The translations under genes were made by a program, and so were the position numbers. A stretch of 64,000 nucleotides of DNA from Chrysomallon squamiferum (taxonomy: Eukaryota; Mollusca; Gastropoda; Neomphalida; Peltospiridae): contig CM022674.1 of NCBI GenBank assembly GCA_012295275.1, forward strand, positions 15,912,424 through 15,976,423. Direction: 5' to 3'. The notes under the pieces are model-generated. The model was not told the origin of the DNA and ran no database searches. It was given only the letters and a program-made list of their open reading frames with translations. Positions within the stretch are counted from its first letter, which is position 1, and each line of letters opens with the position of its first letter. Shown here one piece after another: positions 1-11,360 of this stretch.

Positions 1-478
1 ATAAAAATAAAATACGTTCATATATTCATTACTATATAATGTTGTGGCATTCACAAACTTTAACATGAAGTTAAAACAAACAGAGAAATAAAAGTAGAAG
101 CACAGTACATATAAATAATTTAATTAATAATGTTTTGAATTAATTAATAGAAACTGAATATAGTCATAAGTAAAGACAATCTTGAATCACATAACGTAAT
201 GTATGCAGTTGCTACTAGAGACATCTAATGGATACTGACATTTGAGTGTAAGGATTCCCCATCCTAAAACTAAATCAAACACAAAATGTAAGATGGTGAT
301 TAGAAAATTCGAAAATAAACTCGTGATGAAAAAAGTAAAACTATTTTGTGAGAAGCTGATGATTACAGAATTAAATTTATAAATACAATCTTTTGGACAA
401 CATGCAACACGTTTTGTAGCTCACAAACAGGTAAATTAAATAATACAAAGTAAAATAAAATGTCAAATGAAAACTGAC
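1..478. other. AT-rich flank with no recognisable gene
   Basis: No coding signal or named repeat is visible. It lies downstream (minus strand) of the last SRCR half-domain exon, so it should be intron or 3' flank of that gene. Confidence 0.5.
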
Positions 479-648
479 AATGACAGCTGATTCGAGCATC
501 CTCTGAGTGATAACAATCGTGTTTCCCCCAGCCAGGAAATGAACACTTTCCAACACTGTCTTCATATCCATCACATCTCAGATCATCAACCCATATTCGT
601 CCAGTTCCCTCTCCAAAGTGAGCACTTTGATATGGTGTTGCATTAAAA
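479..648 (-). CDS. SRCR group A domain, C-terminal-half exon (copy A)
   Basis: This internal exon encodes about 56 residues of the second half of a scavenger-receptor cysteine-rich domain, an extracellular ligand-binding or recognition module. The core reads GRIWVDDLRCDGYEDSV, followed by Cys residues in the KC, DC and ISC contexts, which are the four C-terminal cysteines of a six-Cys group A domain. It is bounded by a TTTAAG acceptor and a GTCAGT donor. It begins with the third base of a codon and ends with one base (T), the phases shared by every C-half exon here. The upstream partner is the N-half exon at 1225-1369: its final CG plus the leading T makes an Arg codon. The donor is non-consensus at position 3. 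The domain call is secure; the parent gene is unknown. Confidence 0.85.
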
Positions 649-1012
649 CTTAAACACAATTAATATGCTCTGTACAATTAATAATATGTACAGTAAAATT
701 ATTATTCAACATGGTTGGCAAAACGCCTTCACAGATCTTCTCGTAGTCCTGATGTTTTCAGAAGACATTTTTTACTTTCTAAGTGAGTTCCCCTAAGTTT
801 AATTAGTATGCTTTGCTACCAAAAGGATAGTCAAAATATCGCCAGCGAAATTTGATTATTCGAACATGACTTGATTTTATTTCCTATAACGCTCAATATC
901 ATCATTGCTAGAAATTACTATTTCTGTTACATTTTGTTCTACCTGCTGTCGTTTTTTTTTCTTCTCTTCTTCTCATAGCAATTGTTCTTCTTATTATTAT
1001 TGTTATTATTAA

Positions 1013-1075
<63 letters not shown>
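1013..1075. repeat. (ATT)n microsatellite
   Basis: A near-perfect trinucleotide run in the intron between the two SRCR half-exons. Open frames across it are low-complexity artefacts. Confidence 0.95.
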
Positions 1076-1076
<1 letters not shown>

Positions 1077-1224
1077 GATTCTCTCGAAAAGTATTTCACG
1101 TAAACATCATCACTAGCATTCATTGTCAGAAAATTCAAATAAATTACAACTATACAAAATATTCTTGTGCACAAATTAAGTAAGAAAGTAAGGAAGTAAA
1201 TATGTAAATAAATGAAGCAATTAC

Positions 1225-1369
1225 CGACTAAATCCTAACATGTGACATAAAACAGAAGCATTTTTCTCATCAAAATCATCATCACAGATTGTTCCCCACG
1301 TCCCGTTTACTTGAATCTCAACTCGACCTTGTGTTGGTTTTCCTCTTCCATTCACTAAGCGTACTGGTT
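1225..1369 (-). CDS. SRCR group A domain, N-terminal-half exon
   Basis: This 145-bp internal exon follows a TTATTTCAG acceptor and precedes a GTAATT donor. It contains PVRLVNGRGKPTQGRVEI and then the hallmark GTWGTICDD and SVLCHMLGF, so both N-half cysteines are present. It starts with two bases (AA) and ends with two (CG), joining in frame to the C-half exon at 479-648. All C-half exons in the cluster end in T, so splicing any of them directly to this exon would make TAA at the junction. It therefore needs another upstream exon, for example a signal-peptide or linker exon, or the model is broken. It is about 97% identical to the exon at 13195-13339. Confidence 0.88.
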
Positions 1370-2249
1370 CTGAAATAATAAAATGTTACATACGAACTGT
1401 AACTAACAATGGCATGATTTGTTTAATACAAACCAACAACAAACAAAACAACAAAGATGTATATACTCACATATGAATTTTTCCCCTGTAAAGAAAATTA
1501 TGTAACAGATATTCGGCAATAAAAGTATAGTTTAGTAAGATAAAGATGTCGCTCTGTCTCTAGTATTGCTATAAATATTGGCACCCAATGTTTCTAAGGT
1601 TAATGTACTCAAAGATTGAAATATACACAGATACACCCGTGCACAGACATATAATTTATTAAGTGTTCAGTAGAACTCTCCTTGTTTTACAATCGCTATG
1701 GTCAATATTATGAGATAATTCAACTTTATTCTGGCATTAATAAAATAAATTGTCAGTGGTCTGATAGAAAATAATAATAATAAATTTAAAGACAGAAAAT
1801 TTAATAAGTGTCACAAGCTGGTTGTGCAATTTCTTTCAAAATCTTATTGGAAGAAACAGATTTTGTGATAACAGATAAAACAACACATAGTATTGCATTC
1901 AAAGATACTGTGGAAGAAAAGCAGAACTCCTGTCATTCACCTTAACGCTTTGTTTCTTTTTTGTTTTGTTTCTTTGTTATTGTTTTCCTTTTTTTTTTTT
2001 TTTTTTTTTTTGAGAAAACGAGCAGTTCACCGTATCATCAAGCCGATAAACTATGAGTCTGTCACATATAGATTGGAACAAGTTAGACCAAACTAATGCT
2101 CACATTTCTGCTAAACATACTAAATATGTGAGTTCAAAAGGATGAACATTTCTGAACTACACTGACATGTCTCAGTGCGCTATAACATCTTGATTATGTT
2201 TCCTCATTTGTACAGACATTTCAACATGAGACTAAATAGCAAGCCTACA
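1370..2249. other. Intronic/intergenic stretch
   Basis: AT-rich sequence with a poly-T tract near 1987-2011 and no recognisable coding segment. A 15-nt AG...GT-flanked microexon candidate at about 1471-1485 (minus) was considered and rejected because it leaves a TAA at the next junction. Confidence 0.4.
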
Positions 2250-2740
2250 TTATGAAACCTATTCCATATCCTGATTTCCTCAACATCCCATACACCTACT
2301 GACCTTGATTTAGTTTAGAATATTAGGCTACTGGTCCAATTTCGACAACTATTATGGTATGTTATCCTTTAATGTTAATATGGGTTCACATATCATCCTT
2401 TGAACTCTTGTCATTAGAAGAAAAAATCACAGAACACGTAGCTGATTCTAATACAGACCAGTGTACATAGAAGTATGTTCCGCGAGTGACACCTAACTTT
2501 CAGTTTCTAAGTCCAGTGACATGTTCTGACTGAAGAAAGACTAGGTTTGAAGTGAGGCACGCAACACATTGGTAGGCTAGATAATAAACATCTGGACTGT
2601 TACATTCAATAACGTTATCACGAACTATATAAATAAATTAACTCCACAAGGAATGTATATAGAAATTCAAATATCATAACGTATAAAATATGATTATCTA
2701 TATCTTATGGAAACGTCTATACGCGTATGAGCCGTATATG
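2250..2740. repeat. Diverged copy of the SRCR-unit intron repeat
   Basis: Segments here match about 4940-5690 and 8000-8750 in order and orientation. Shared landmarks include TTCCATATCCTGATTT, CCAATTTCGA, TACAGACCAGTGTACATAG and ATGTATATAGAAATTCAAAT. It is an older, diverged copy of sequence inside the 3.06 kb tandem unit. Confidence 0.75.
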
Positions 2741-3290
2741 GAATTGTAATGTCAGATACTGCTGACTTATCGTGTTTCTGACCACCAAAGACAATTCTCG
2801 CCTGACCACTTGACTAACACATGTGATTAGCATTATGCAGAAATCCCAACCGAAATTTCTTTCTTTCCTCATGACGACTGGAATTCCCCTGCCCTGACTG
2901 ACTTTCATTAATTAACATGAAATCATCAGCAACGAACGCCCCATGCTGTATTTTATATGTAAACCCGTGTTCTCTAAATAAAGGTGCAAAATAATAGGTA
3001 ACCCATATTTAAGATCCTGTAGTACTAACAATTGCCGTAAGCCTTCGTAAGGCTCAGTCCTTTGTGATGCTACCCATTTATCAAATAATCCAGCTTTATC
3101 TGCAAAATATTCTACATAACACTGATTTTCAGGTTTCTTCAATTCACTGTAAGTGAACCGGTATGCTTCTGGACACAATTCGTATATTCGTAAGACAGCC
3201 GCCTTAACCAGCTTACACTGTATAGAACTGTGGTAACTCAGATATTTAATTACATGCCAACAATACCCAGTTTCTTTCACGCCAGTCGAA
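2740..3290 (-). mobile_element. Decayed retrotransposon gag with SCAN-like domain
   Basis: The minus-strand frame at 2912-3280 contains LVKAAVLRIYELCPEAYR, then ELKKPENQCYVEY and a Leu-rich segment with LRQLLVLQDL and YGLPIILHLYLE. This is the pattern of SCAN-like capsid domains in gag proteins of metazoan LTR retroelements. The similarity continues in a different frame from about 2960 down to 2815 and then meets a stop. A Cys/His knuckle may follow but is too degraded to confirm. No reverse transcriptase, integrase or LTR is visible, so this is an isolated, frameshifted fragment in an SRCR intron. Domain assignment is from memory of the family; a profile search would settle it. Confidence 0.7.
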
Positions 3291-3404
3291 ATAATCTATT
3301 TTCACTCGTTCAAGGTAAAACAAAAACCAGGTTACTGACATAAAATATCAGTTGATTTTCTGTTAAATATATATTACAAACAAATGTTTGTATGTGTATG
3401 CTTG

Positions 3405-3518
<114 letters not shown>

Positions 3519-4033
3519 GCTCTTTGCCTTTGCTCTCTAACAAATTGTAATTATTTTAAAGCTAACTGTTGGTCTACGACTTATTAGGAACGCTTTATTT
3601 GAACTGACACTGGTGCCGAGACTCTTTGGAACTTTAGTAGATATGCAGGTGCCGTTTTGTCCACAAAACTACACCTCACTTATAGCTTATATAATTTCTG
3701 AGGAAATCTAACAGCGATTATGTATTAAACAGAATACTACTGTCACCGTCACACATAGCTTATATAATTATTAAGTGTTACATAAGAAAAAGGAGAATGT
3801 CGTCTCCGTCACAATATGTTTTTAACCATTTCTTTACATTTTCTTATTATGATATGAACCATGATGTCGTTACACATGGAAAATACATGACATACAATAG
3901 CAGACACGAGAACCTGATTAACATAAGTCTTCAGATTTGTTTTGTTACATCTCCTAGATTGCCCACATTTCGTCTGTTCACTAAATATGCTGTTGTCATT
4001 ATTTTTTTTCTAATTCTATATCTCACTACTTAC

Positions 4034-4209
4034 AGTGACTCAAACAGCTGATTCCCACATCTTGATTATGACTACAGTTGTTTTCACCCCGAGTACAGAC
4101 TGAACAATAGTCTACGTGTCCTTCATCTCCCTTACAGTCGAGTCCATCAAGCCAAATAGGTCCACTGTCTTGTCCAAACTGAGATGATCCATAGGATTTG
4201 GCTTCAAAA
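4034..4209 (-). CDS. SRCR group A domain, C-terminal-half exon (copy B)
   Basis: This 176-bp exon lies between an AATTTCAG acceptor and a GTAAGT donor, in the same phases as copy A. It contains GPIWLDGLDCKGDE and NNCSHNQDVGISC. The middle differs sharply from copies C and D: a tract reading YCSVCTRGENN replaces DCSYSAWGENN. That adds one cysteine and removes the conserved Trp. The half nearest the donor (4034-4120) is diverged from copy C, whereas the half nearest the acceptor (4121-4209) is identical to it. Its N-half partner is missing: the expected place upstream holds only the short relic at 4934-4949. It may be an orphan half-domain that is skipped or no longer used. Confidence 0.75.
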
Positions 4210-4313
4210 CTGAAATTAATGTTAACAATTAGATTACAGAATATAATAATAATGCGTATTCGTGATGTCACTAAGGGACTTCTATTTTATCAAAAAAAAA
4301 ATCAATAAATCAG

Positions 4314-4314
4314 T

Positions 4315-4373
<59 letters not shown>

Positions 4374-4410
4374 AATAATAATAATACTAATAATAATAAC
4401 AATAATACAA
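4314..4410. repeat. (ATA)n/(ATG)n compound microsatellite
   Basis: A trinucleotide tract in the intron beside exon B. The counterpart in unit 2 is at about 7374-7470 with a slightly different copy number. It produces spurious Asn/Asp- or Leu/Ser-rich frames. Confidence 0.95.
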
Positions 4411-4933
4411 ATAGAATAATAAGGCTTATTCCTGATGTTATTAAGGGACCAGTCTTTAAACAAAATAATAATAATAAATAAATTGGCGAATAATCAAAAA
4501 AAAAAAAAAAATGTATACGCACATCATTTTTCTATAAATATTCCTTGATACGTTTTAAAAAATAATTCATAATTCACTTCTTTTCGAATCTGTACTTTTT
4601 CATCACAAATGTATTAATACACTAATTGTAGAGTTAACGCATTTTCCTAAGTTGAAATTTGTATTATTGTACAACAACCAATAGTAATTTAATGGTGTGA
4701 GATGTATATACAGCAATAACATAATGTGCAGCAATGTAATTGCCAGTATCACATGGAACTTAAACAGGAAACCACAGTACTATTATTTCATATAATTCGA
4801 ATTTTACATGAATATATTATAATCGTTTAAGTAATGAAAATGGTTAAAAAAGAAGTATATATTAAGGATATAAATTTCTACTGCTAAACAAAAATAATAA
4901 TAATATTTTTGTTTTAGTAAAATATTTATTTAC

Positions 4934-4949
4934 CGACTTATGTGACATA
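4934..4949 (-). pseudogene. Relic of an SRCR N-half exon (unit 1)
   Basis: On the minus strand the sequence TATGTCACAT-AAGTCG followed by GTAAATA matches the last bases and donor of the intact N-half exons, with about 10 nt deleted. Immediately upstream, the rest of the exon is replaced by the TTCCATATCCTG repeat also seen near 2260. The relic explains why copy B has no N-half partner. It is short, so the call depends on position and on the duplicate at 7995. Confidence 0.6.
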
Positions 4950-5748
4950 TTCCATATCCTGATTTGATCAGGATACTAGATAGTTACTAATTTTCGTTTA
5001 CTTTAGTATTATATGCTACTGATCCAATTTCGAGAACTTTCAGATTACATACAAACTGCGACAAGAAAGAAGCCAATGGAGGTTCATAAGCTGTTGTTTA
5101 AATTCATATCATTATAAACATTTCAATAAGCTAGATACGATAATGTATCCGTGAAGTCATTTATCGAAACTGATACAGAGATGCTAATGCATATTCGTGC
5201 GTTATCCTTAGAATCAGTGTCAACAGAAAAACAAAAATGACGTATCATCATATCTGCTAGGCCATCAATATCACAAATGGGGAACATCTACGGTTCTTGC
5301 CACGATGCTTGGGATGGTTACTTGAAGGATTCAGTCAAAAAATGGAAATATCCAGTGAGAAAGTGGAAAAATACAGTGTCAGTTCTAATACAGACCAGTG
5401 TACATAGAAGTAAGTTAGGCGAGCGACTCTTCACTTTCAGTCTCTAAGTCCAGTAACATGTTCTGACTGAAGTAAGACTGTAGAGAACATTCAGTCAACA
5501 TTTAATATGATAATTTTTTGATAACACTAATTTCAGAGTTTTTTTCAGGCTAGCCTTCTTCAGTAACTTGACCACGAACTATCAAAATAAATTAAGACCC
5601 GCAAAAATGTATATAGAAATTCAAATAAAATAACGAGTAAAATAGTGTTATCTATAAATTATGGAAACGCGTTTACTTTCGTCAGCAGTATATTGAATTT
5701 TATGTCAGCACAAAAGCAGATTTAGTATCCGCAAATTATTATAAATAT

Positions 5749-5784
<36 letters not shown>

Positions 5785-5785
5785 T
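5749..5785. repeat. (TA)n(CA)n microsatellite
   Basis: Dinucleotide tract inside unit 1. The unit 2 equivalent at about 8811-8857 has a different TA/CA balance. Confidence 0.9.
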
Positions 5786-6729
5786 ATATATAAACCTTCA
5801 AACTGAGACACATCAACAGAAAAAAAGAAAAGAATAAATAAATAAATAAAAATTAATTACATCCTTTGTTTATCGCAGCATAAAAAAGATAATACAAGGA
5901 TTTTGTAACCGGTCGGCTAACTAAAACCAACTGTGCACATTGTATTATAATTTTCAGGTATCACAGTTTCACAGTTAAAAGTGTGCACACTCAGATACTG
6001 AACATACTGAAAATATAGCGATTGTTCGTGTATCCTAAACAGGGACTGACGACAAATACAAATGTTTTATTACATATCGCGGGAAAATAGTTAACAAAAG
6101 TAAAGACACACATATATTAAATACGTTAAGATGTATGTTCTATTCGTCCGTGCTAAACAAATAATAATAGCGTATACTTGTGAAACACGGACTGATGCCA
6201 ACCTCAAATATTTTGTCATATTGGCAGAGGAAAATACTGTGTTTCTCACTTTGCGGTTCAGTATATACAACCACTGTAGATTAATGTCAATTATGTTGGA
6301 GCTTTATTTTCTTATTTTATGTTATAACTTTATAAAGCTCTTTTCGTTTTCTATCTATATCAATTAGCATGTAATGGTACTGAAACGATACTGGCGTTAC
6401 CTGTATAGCAAGTTAATGTGTGCTTTTTGTGTAGGGCAGATAAAATTATTCTCTCACTGTTAAATAAGATACACTAAAGTATACCCGGGTGTTACTTACC
6501 CTTGTTACCAGATCATGAAGTAGGTGGTATTCGACTTTTAGCGGACTACTTCGTCTGGTACAGACTGATCCTCTACTAAACATTATCGACACATAAAAAT
6601 AGTAAACGGAAATCTTTTGGTAGCAAATGTTACTATTAAATAAAGAACACTGTTGTATGGGAAGAACAAAAATTAATAAAACATAAAAATATAAATAAAA
6701 AAATAAATAAATGAATAATAATAATAATC

Positions 6730-6765
<36 letters not shown>

Positions 6766-7095
6766 TGGTTTATCACTGCTTTAAGAATCAATAAGGAGCA
6801 CTTTCAAATCGGACCTGCACTATTACCATTTGTATGCACATGTATGAGTAAAACACAATTTAGACAACAGTCAAACTCTTCATATTGTCTTATTCTGATA
6901 TGAATGAGAAACTCATCACACACGGATAACACATCAATTAAAATAACAGACACAACAGTCTGATTAACATAAAGCTTCAGATTTTCATTTTTATTTTATT
7001 ATTTTTTTCTTACATGTCCTAGATTGGCCACTCTTAGTCTGTTCACTAAATGTCTTGTTATTATTAAGTTTATTAATGTTTATGTCTCTACTTAC

Positions 7096-7271
7096 AGCGA
7101 TTTAAACAGCTGATTACCACATCTTGATTGTGACTACAGTTGTTTTCACCCCAAGCAGAGTAGGAACAATCCTCTACATTTTCTTCATCTCCCTTACAGT
7201 CGAGTCCATCAAGCCAAATAGGTCCACTGTCTTGTCCAAACTGAGATGATCCATAGGATTTGGCTTCAAAA
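7096..7271 (-). CDS. SRCR group A domain, C-terminal-half exon (copy C, hybrid)
   Basis: This 176-bp exon has a CAG acceptor and GTAAGT donor and encodes GPIWLDGLDCKGDE, DCSYSAWGENNC and HNQDVVISC. All four C-half cysteines and the Trp are present, so of the three exons in the array this is the best preserved. Its acceptor-side part (about 7191-7271) is identical to copy B. Its donor-side part (7096-7182) differs from copy D at only two positions but from B at about fifteen. That mosaic is what an unequal crossover between a B-type and a D-type exon would leave. Like B, it has only a relic of its N-half exon upstream (7995-8010), so its use in a mature SRCR domain is doubtful. Confidence 0.8.
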
Positions 7272-7374
7272 CTGAAATTAATGTTAACAATTAGATTACA
7301 GAATACAATAATAATGCGTATTCGTGATGTCACTAAGGGACTTCTATTTTACCAAAAAAAAATCAATAAATCTG

Positions 7375-7412
<38 letters not shown>

Positions 7413-8805
7413 TGATGATGATGATGATGATGATGATAATAATAATAATACTAATAATAATAACAATAATACAAATAGAATAATAAGGCTTATTCCTGAT
7501 GTTATTAAGGGACCAGTCTTTAAACAAAATAATAATAATAAATAAATTGGCGAATAATCAAAAAAAAAAAAATTTATACGCACATCATTTTTCTATAAAT
7601 ATTCCTTGATACGTTTTAAAAAATAATTCATAATTCACTTCTTTTCGAATCTGTACTTTTTCATCACAAATGTATTAATACACTAATTGTAGAGTTAACG
7701 CATTTTCCTAAGTTGAAATTTGTATTATTGTACAACAACCAATAGTAATTTAATGGTGTGAGATGTATATACAGCAATAACATAATGTGCAGCAATATAA
7801 TTGCCAGTATCACATGGAACTTAAACAGGAAACCACAGTACTATTATTTCATATAATTCGAATTTTACATGAATATATTATAATCGTTTAAGTAATGAAA
7901 ATGGTTAAAAAAGAAGTATATATTAAGGATATAAATTTCTACTGCTAAACAAAAATAATAATAATATTTTTGTTTTAGTAAAATATTTATTTACCGACTT
8001 ATGTGACATATTCCATATCCTGATTTGATCAGGATACTAGATAGTTACTAATTTTCGTTTACTTTAGTATTATATGCTACTGATCCAATTTCGAGAACTT
8101 TCAGATTACATACAAACTGAGACAAGAAAGAAGCCAATGGAGGTTCATAAGCTGTTGTTTAAATTCATATCATTATAAACATTTCAATAAGCTAGATACG
8201 ATAATGTATCCGTGAAGTCATTTATCGAAACTGATACAGAGATGCTAATGCATATTCGTGCGTTATCCTTAGAATCAGTGTCAACAGAAAAACAAAAATG
8301 ACGTATCATCATATCTGCTAGGCCATCAATATCACAAATGGGGAACATCTACGGTTCTTGCCACGATGCTTGGGATGGTTACTTGAAGGATTCAGTCAAA
8401 AAATGGAAATATCCAGTGAGAAAGTGGAAAAATACAGTGTCAGTTCTAATACAGACCAGTGTACATAGAAGTAAGTTAGGCGAGCGACTCTTCACTTTCA
8501 GTCTCTAAGTCCAGTAACATGTTCTGACTGAAGTAAGACTGTAGAGAACATTCAGTCAACATTTAATATGATAATTTTTGATAACACTAATTTCAGAGTT
8601 TTTTTTTCAGGCTAGCCTTCTTCAGTAACTTGACCACGAACTATCAAAATAAATTAAGACCCGCAAAAATGTATATAGAAATTCAAATAAAATAACGAGT
8701 AAAATAGTGTTATCTATAAATTATGGAAACGCGTTTACTTTCGTCAGCAGTATATTGAATTTTATGTCAGCACAAAAGCAGATTTAGTATCCGCAAATTA
8801 TTATA

Positions 8806-8850
<45 letters not shown>

Positions 8851-10219
8851 TATATATAAACCTTCAAACTGAGACACATCAACAGAAAAAAAGAAAAGAA
8901 TAAATAAATAAATAAAAATTAATTACATCCTTTGTTTATCGCAGCATAAAAAAGATAATACAAGGATTTTGTAACCGGTCGGCTAACTAAAACCAACTGT
9001 GCACATTGTATTATAATTTTCAGGTATCACAGTTTCACAGTTAAAAGTGTGCACACTCAGATACTGAACATACTGAAAATATAGCGATTGTTCGTGTATC
9101 CTAAACAGGGACTGACGACAAATACAAATGTTTTATTACATATCGCGGGAAAATAGTTAACAAAAGTAAAGACACACATATATTAAATACGTTAAGATGT
9201 ATGTTCTATTCGTCCGTGCTAAACAAATAATAATAGCGTATACTTGTGAAACACGGACTGATGCCAACCTCAAATATTTTGTCATATTGGCAGAGGAAAA
9301 TACTGTGTTTCTCACTTTGCGGTTCAGTATATACAACCACTGTAGATTAATGTCAATTATGTTGGAGCTTTATTTTCTTATTTTATGTTATAACTTTATA
9401 AAGCTCTTTTCGTTTTCTATCTATATCAATTAGCATGTAATGGTACTGAAACGATACTGGCGTTACCTGTATAGCAAGTTAATGTGTGCTTTTTGTGTAG
9501 GGCAGATAAAATTATTCTCTCACTGTTAAATAAGATACACTAAAGTATACCCGGGTGTTACTTACCCTTGTTACCAGATCATGAAGTAGGTGGTATTCGA
9601 CTTTTAGCGGACTACTTCGTCTGGTACAGACTGATCCTCTAGTAAACATTATCGACACGTAGAAATAGTAAACGGAAATCTTTTGGTAGCAAATGTTACT
9701 ATTAAATAAAGAACACTGTTGTATGGGAAGAACAAAAATTAATAAAACATAAAAATATAAATAAAAAAATAAATAAATGAATAATAATAATAATCATAAT
9801 AATAATAATAATAAAATGGTTTATCACTGCTTTAAGAATCAATAAGGAAAACTTTCAAATCGGACCTGCACTATTACCATTTGTATGCACATGTATTAGT
9901 AAAACAGTCAAACTCTTCATATTGTCTTATTCTGATATGAATGAGAAACTCATCACACACGGATAACACATCAATTAAAATAACAGACACAACAGTCTGA
10001 TTAACATAAAGCTTCAGATTTTCATTTTTATTTTATTATTTTTTTCTTACATGTCCTAGATTGGTCACTCTTAGTCTGTTCACTAAATGTCTTGTTATTA
10101 TTAAGTTTATTAATGTTTATGTCTCTACTTACAGCGATTTAAACAGCTGATTACCACATCTTGATTGTGACTACAGTTGTTTTCACCCCAAGTAGAGTAG
10201 GAACAATCCTCTACACTTT
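7183..10219. repeat. 3.04 kb tandem duplication, unit 2
   Basis: Second copy of the unit at 4121-7182. The high identity ends inside exon D near the CTTCATCT motif at about 10220, the same exon position at which unit 1 begins in exon B. Contents: the acceptor-side part of exon C, intron, the N-half relic, and the donor-side part of exon D. Confidence 0.9.
7995..8010 (-). pseudogene. Relic of an SRCR N-half exon (unit 2)
   Basis: Identical to the relic at 4934-4949. It carries the same deletion and the same upstream replacement, so the exon was lost before the 3 kb duplication. Confidence 0.6.
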
Positions 10220-10308
10220 CTTCATCTCACTTACAGTCAAGTCCATCAAGCCAAATAGGTAAACTGCCTTGTCCGAACTCAGATGCTTGATATAATTTTG
10301 CTTCAAAA
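10133..10308 (-). pseudogene. SRCR C-terminal-half exon with nonsense codon (copy D)
   Basis: A 176-bp exon with intact CAG acceptor and GTAAGT donor. It encodes LPIWLDGLDCK, then an in-frame TGA at 10227-10229 where copies B and C have GGA, and then continues as DEESVEDCSYSTWGENNC to ISC. The same substitution turns GTAAGGGAG into GTAAGTGAG, a strong 5' splice-site consensus. That site is in the same phase (one base, T) as the normal donor. Splicing there would remove the stop and delete the second part of the half-domain in frame. The exon lies correctly downstream of the N-half exon at 10903-11047, which it joins in frame. It could be a dead exon or a truncated-domain exon. Confidence 0.8.
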
Positions 10309-10367
10309 CTGAAAAGAATTTTAATAATAAGACTAATAATAACAGTAGTAGTAGTAGTAGTTGTTGT

Positions 10368-10407
<40 letters not shown>

Positions 10408-10902
10408 TAGAATAATAAGATTTATTCCTCATGTTGCTGATGGATTATCGTGTAAAAAGTAAAACAAAAATGTAAAAGAATGTGACGAAGAAACGGAAGC
10501 AATAATTTATAGTCGGATCATTTTCTGTAACTTTTAGATTATACGTTTTACAAATAATTTATTAATACTTATATTTCACAATTCAATTCTTCATGAATAT
10601 GAATTTTTTCATCACTAATTTATTAATACAGCGTACACTAATTTTAGGGTTAAACATTTTCCTAAATTATTATTTGTATTATTGTATAATAATCAATAAT
10701 AATTTAATGGTCTCAAAACAGTAAAAACAGAACAAAAAATAAGACAAAAAACACAATAATATTATCTCATATAATTCGAATTTTAATGACCGTATAATAA
10801 GCATTTTAGTTAAGAAAATGGTTAAAAAAGAAAAGTGTAATAAAATTAAGATATAACGTTGCTAGATATAAATAAATAGATTATAGGAAAATATTTATTT
10901 AC

Positions 10903-11047
10903 CTACTAAAACCCAGCATGTAACAGATAACAGCAGCATCTCTGTCGTCAAATTCATTATCACACACAGATCCCCATGTCCCGTTGTTTTCTATTTCAAG
11001 TCTGCCTCGTGTTGCAATTCCTCCTCCATTGGCCAATCGAACAGAAA
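10903..11047 (-). CDS. SRCR group A domain, N-terminal-half exon
   Basis: A 145-bp exon between a GACTTCAG acceptor and a GTAAAT donor. It encodes SVRLANGGGIATRGRLEI, NNGTWGSVCDNEFDDRDAAV and ICYMLGF, with both N-half cysteines. It starts with TT and ends with AG, so a preceding C-half exon ending in T gives Phe and the following exon gives Ser. The reading frame is therefore continuous, unlike the other two N-half exons. Its partner is the nonsense-bearing exon D. It is clearly diverged from the other two N-half exons, so it represents a different SRCR domain. Confidence 0.87.
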
Positions 11048-11286
11048 CTGAAGTCAGTTGAAGAAATGATCACAACACAAACTACTTTCAAAATTTCATT
11101 TGTTTTATTTAACTGTCCGGTTCCAGATTAATTTTCGCTTTATAGATATACGTAAATAATATTACCAAGCGATATGACTTCAACATCAAGGTATATTAGT
11201 AGCAATACATTTTTACAGTCAACTTTTACTTGTAAAATCTAGAAACCAAATATTTGTTTTAGTAACTATGTTAGAACAAAAAATAA

Positions 11287-11310
11287 TACTACAACTACTA
11301 CTACTACTAG

Positions 11311-11360
<50 letters not shown>

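Larger units (their letters stand above)
4121..7182. repeat. 3.06 kb tandem duplication, unit 1
   Basis: This segment and 7183-10219 are near-identical direct repeats at an offset of about 3062 bp. They share an 80-residue open frame with identical translation at 6131-6367 and 9197-9433. Differences are mainly microsatellite length (the ATA/ATG tract near 4314 and the TA/CA tract near 5749). The left edge lies inside SRCR exon B. Apart from the half-exon and the N-half relic, the unit is intron-like; the shared open frame has no recognisable domain. Confidence 0.9.

Noticed and set aside
1471-1485. A 15-nt microexon on the minus strand between a TTTCTTTACAG acceptor and a GTGAGT donor in the SRCR cluster
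   Set aside because: It ends in T, so joining it to the N-half exon at 1225-1369 still gives TAA; there is no independent support.
6131-6367. A 78-codon open frame identical in both tandem units (also 9197-9433)
   Set aside because: Identity is explained by the recent duplication. The frame has no domain or splice support, and related sequence at 16420-16900 does not keep it.
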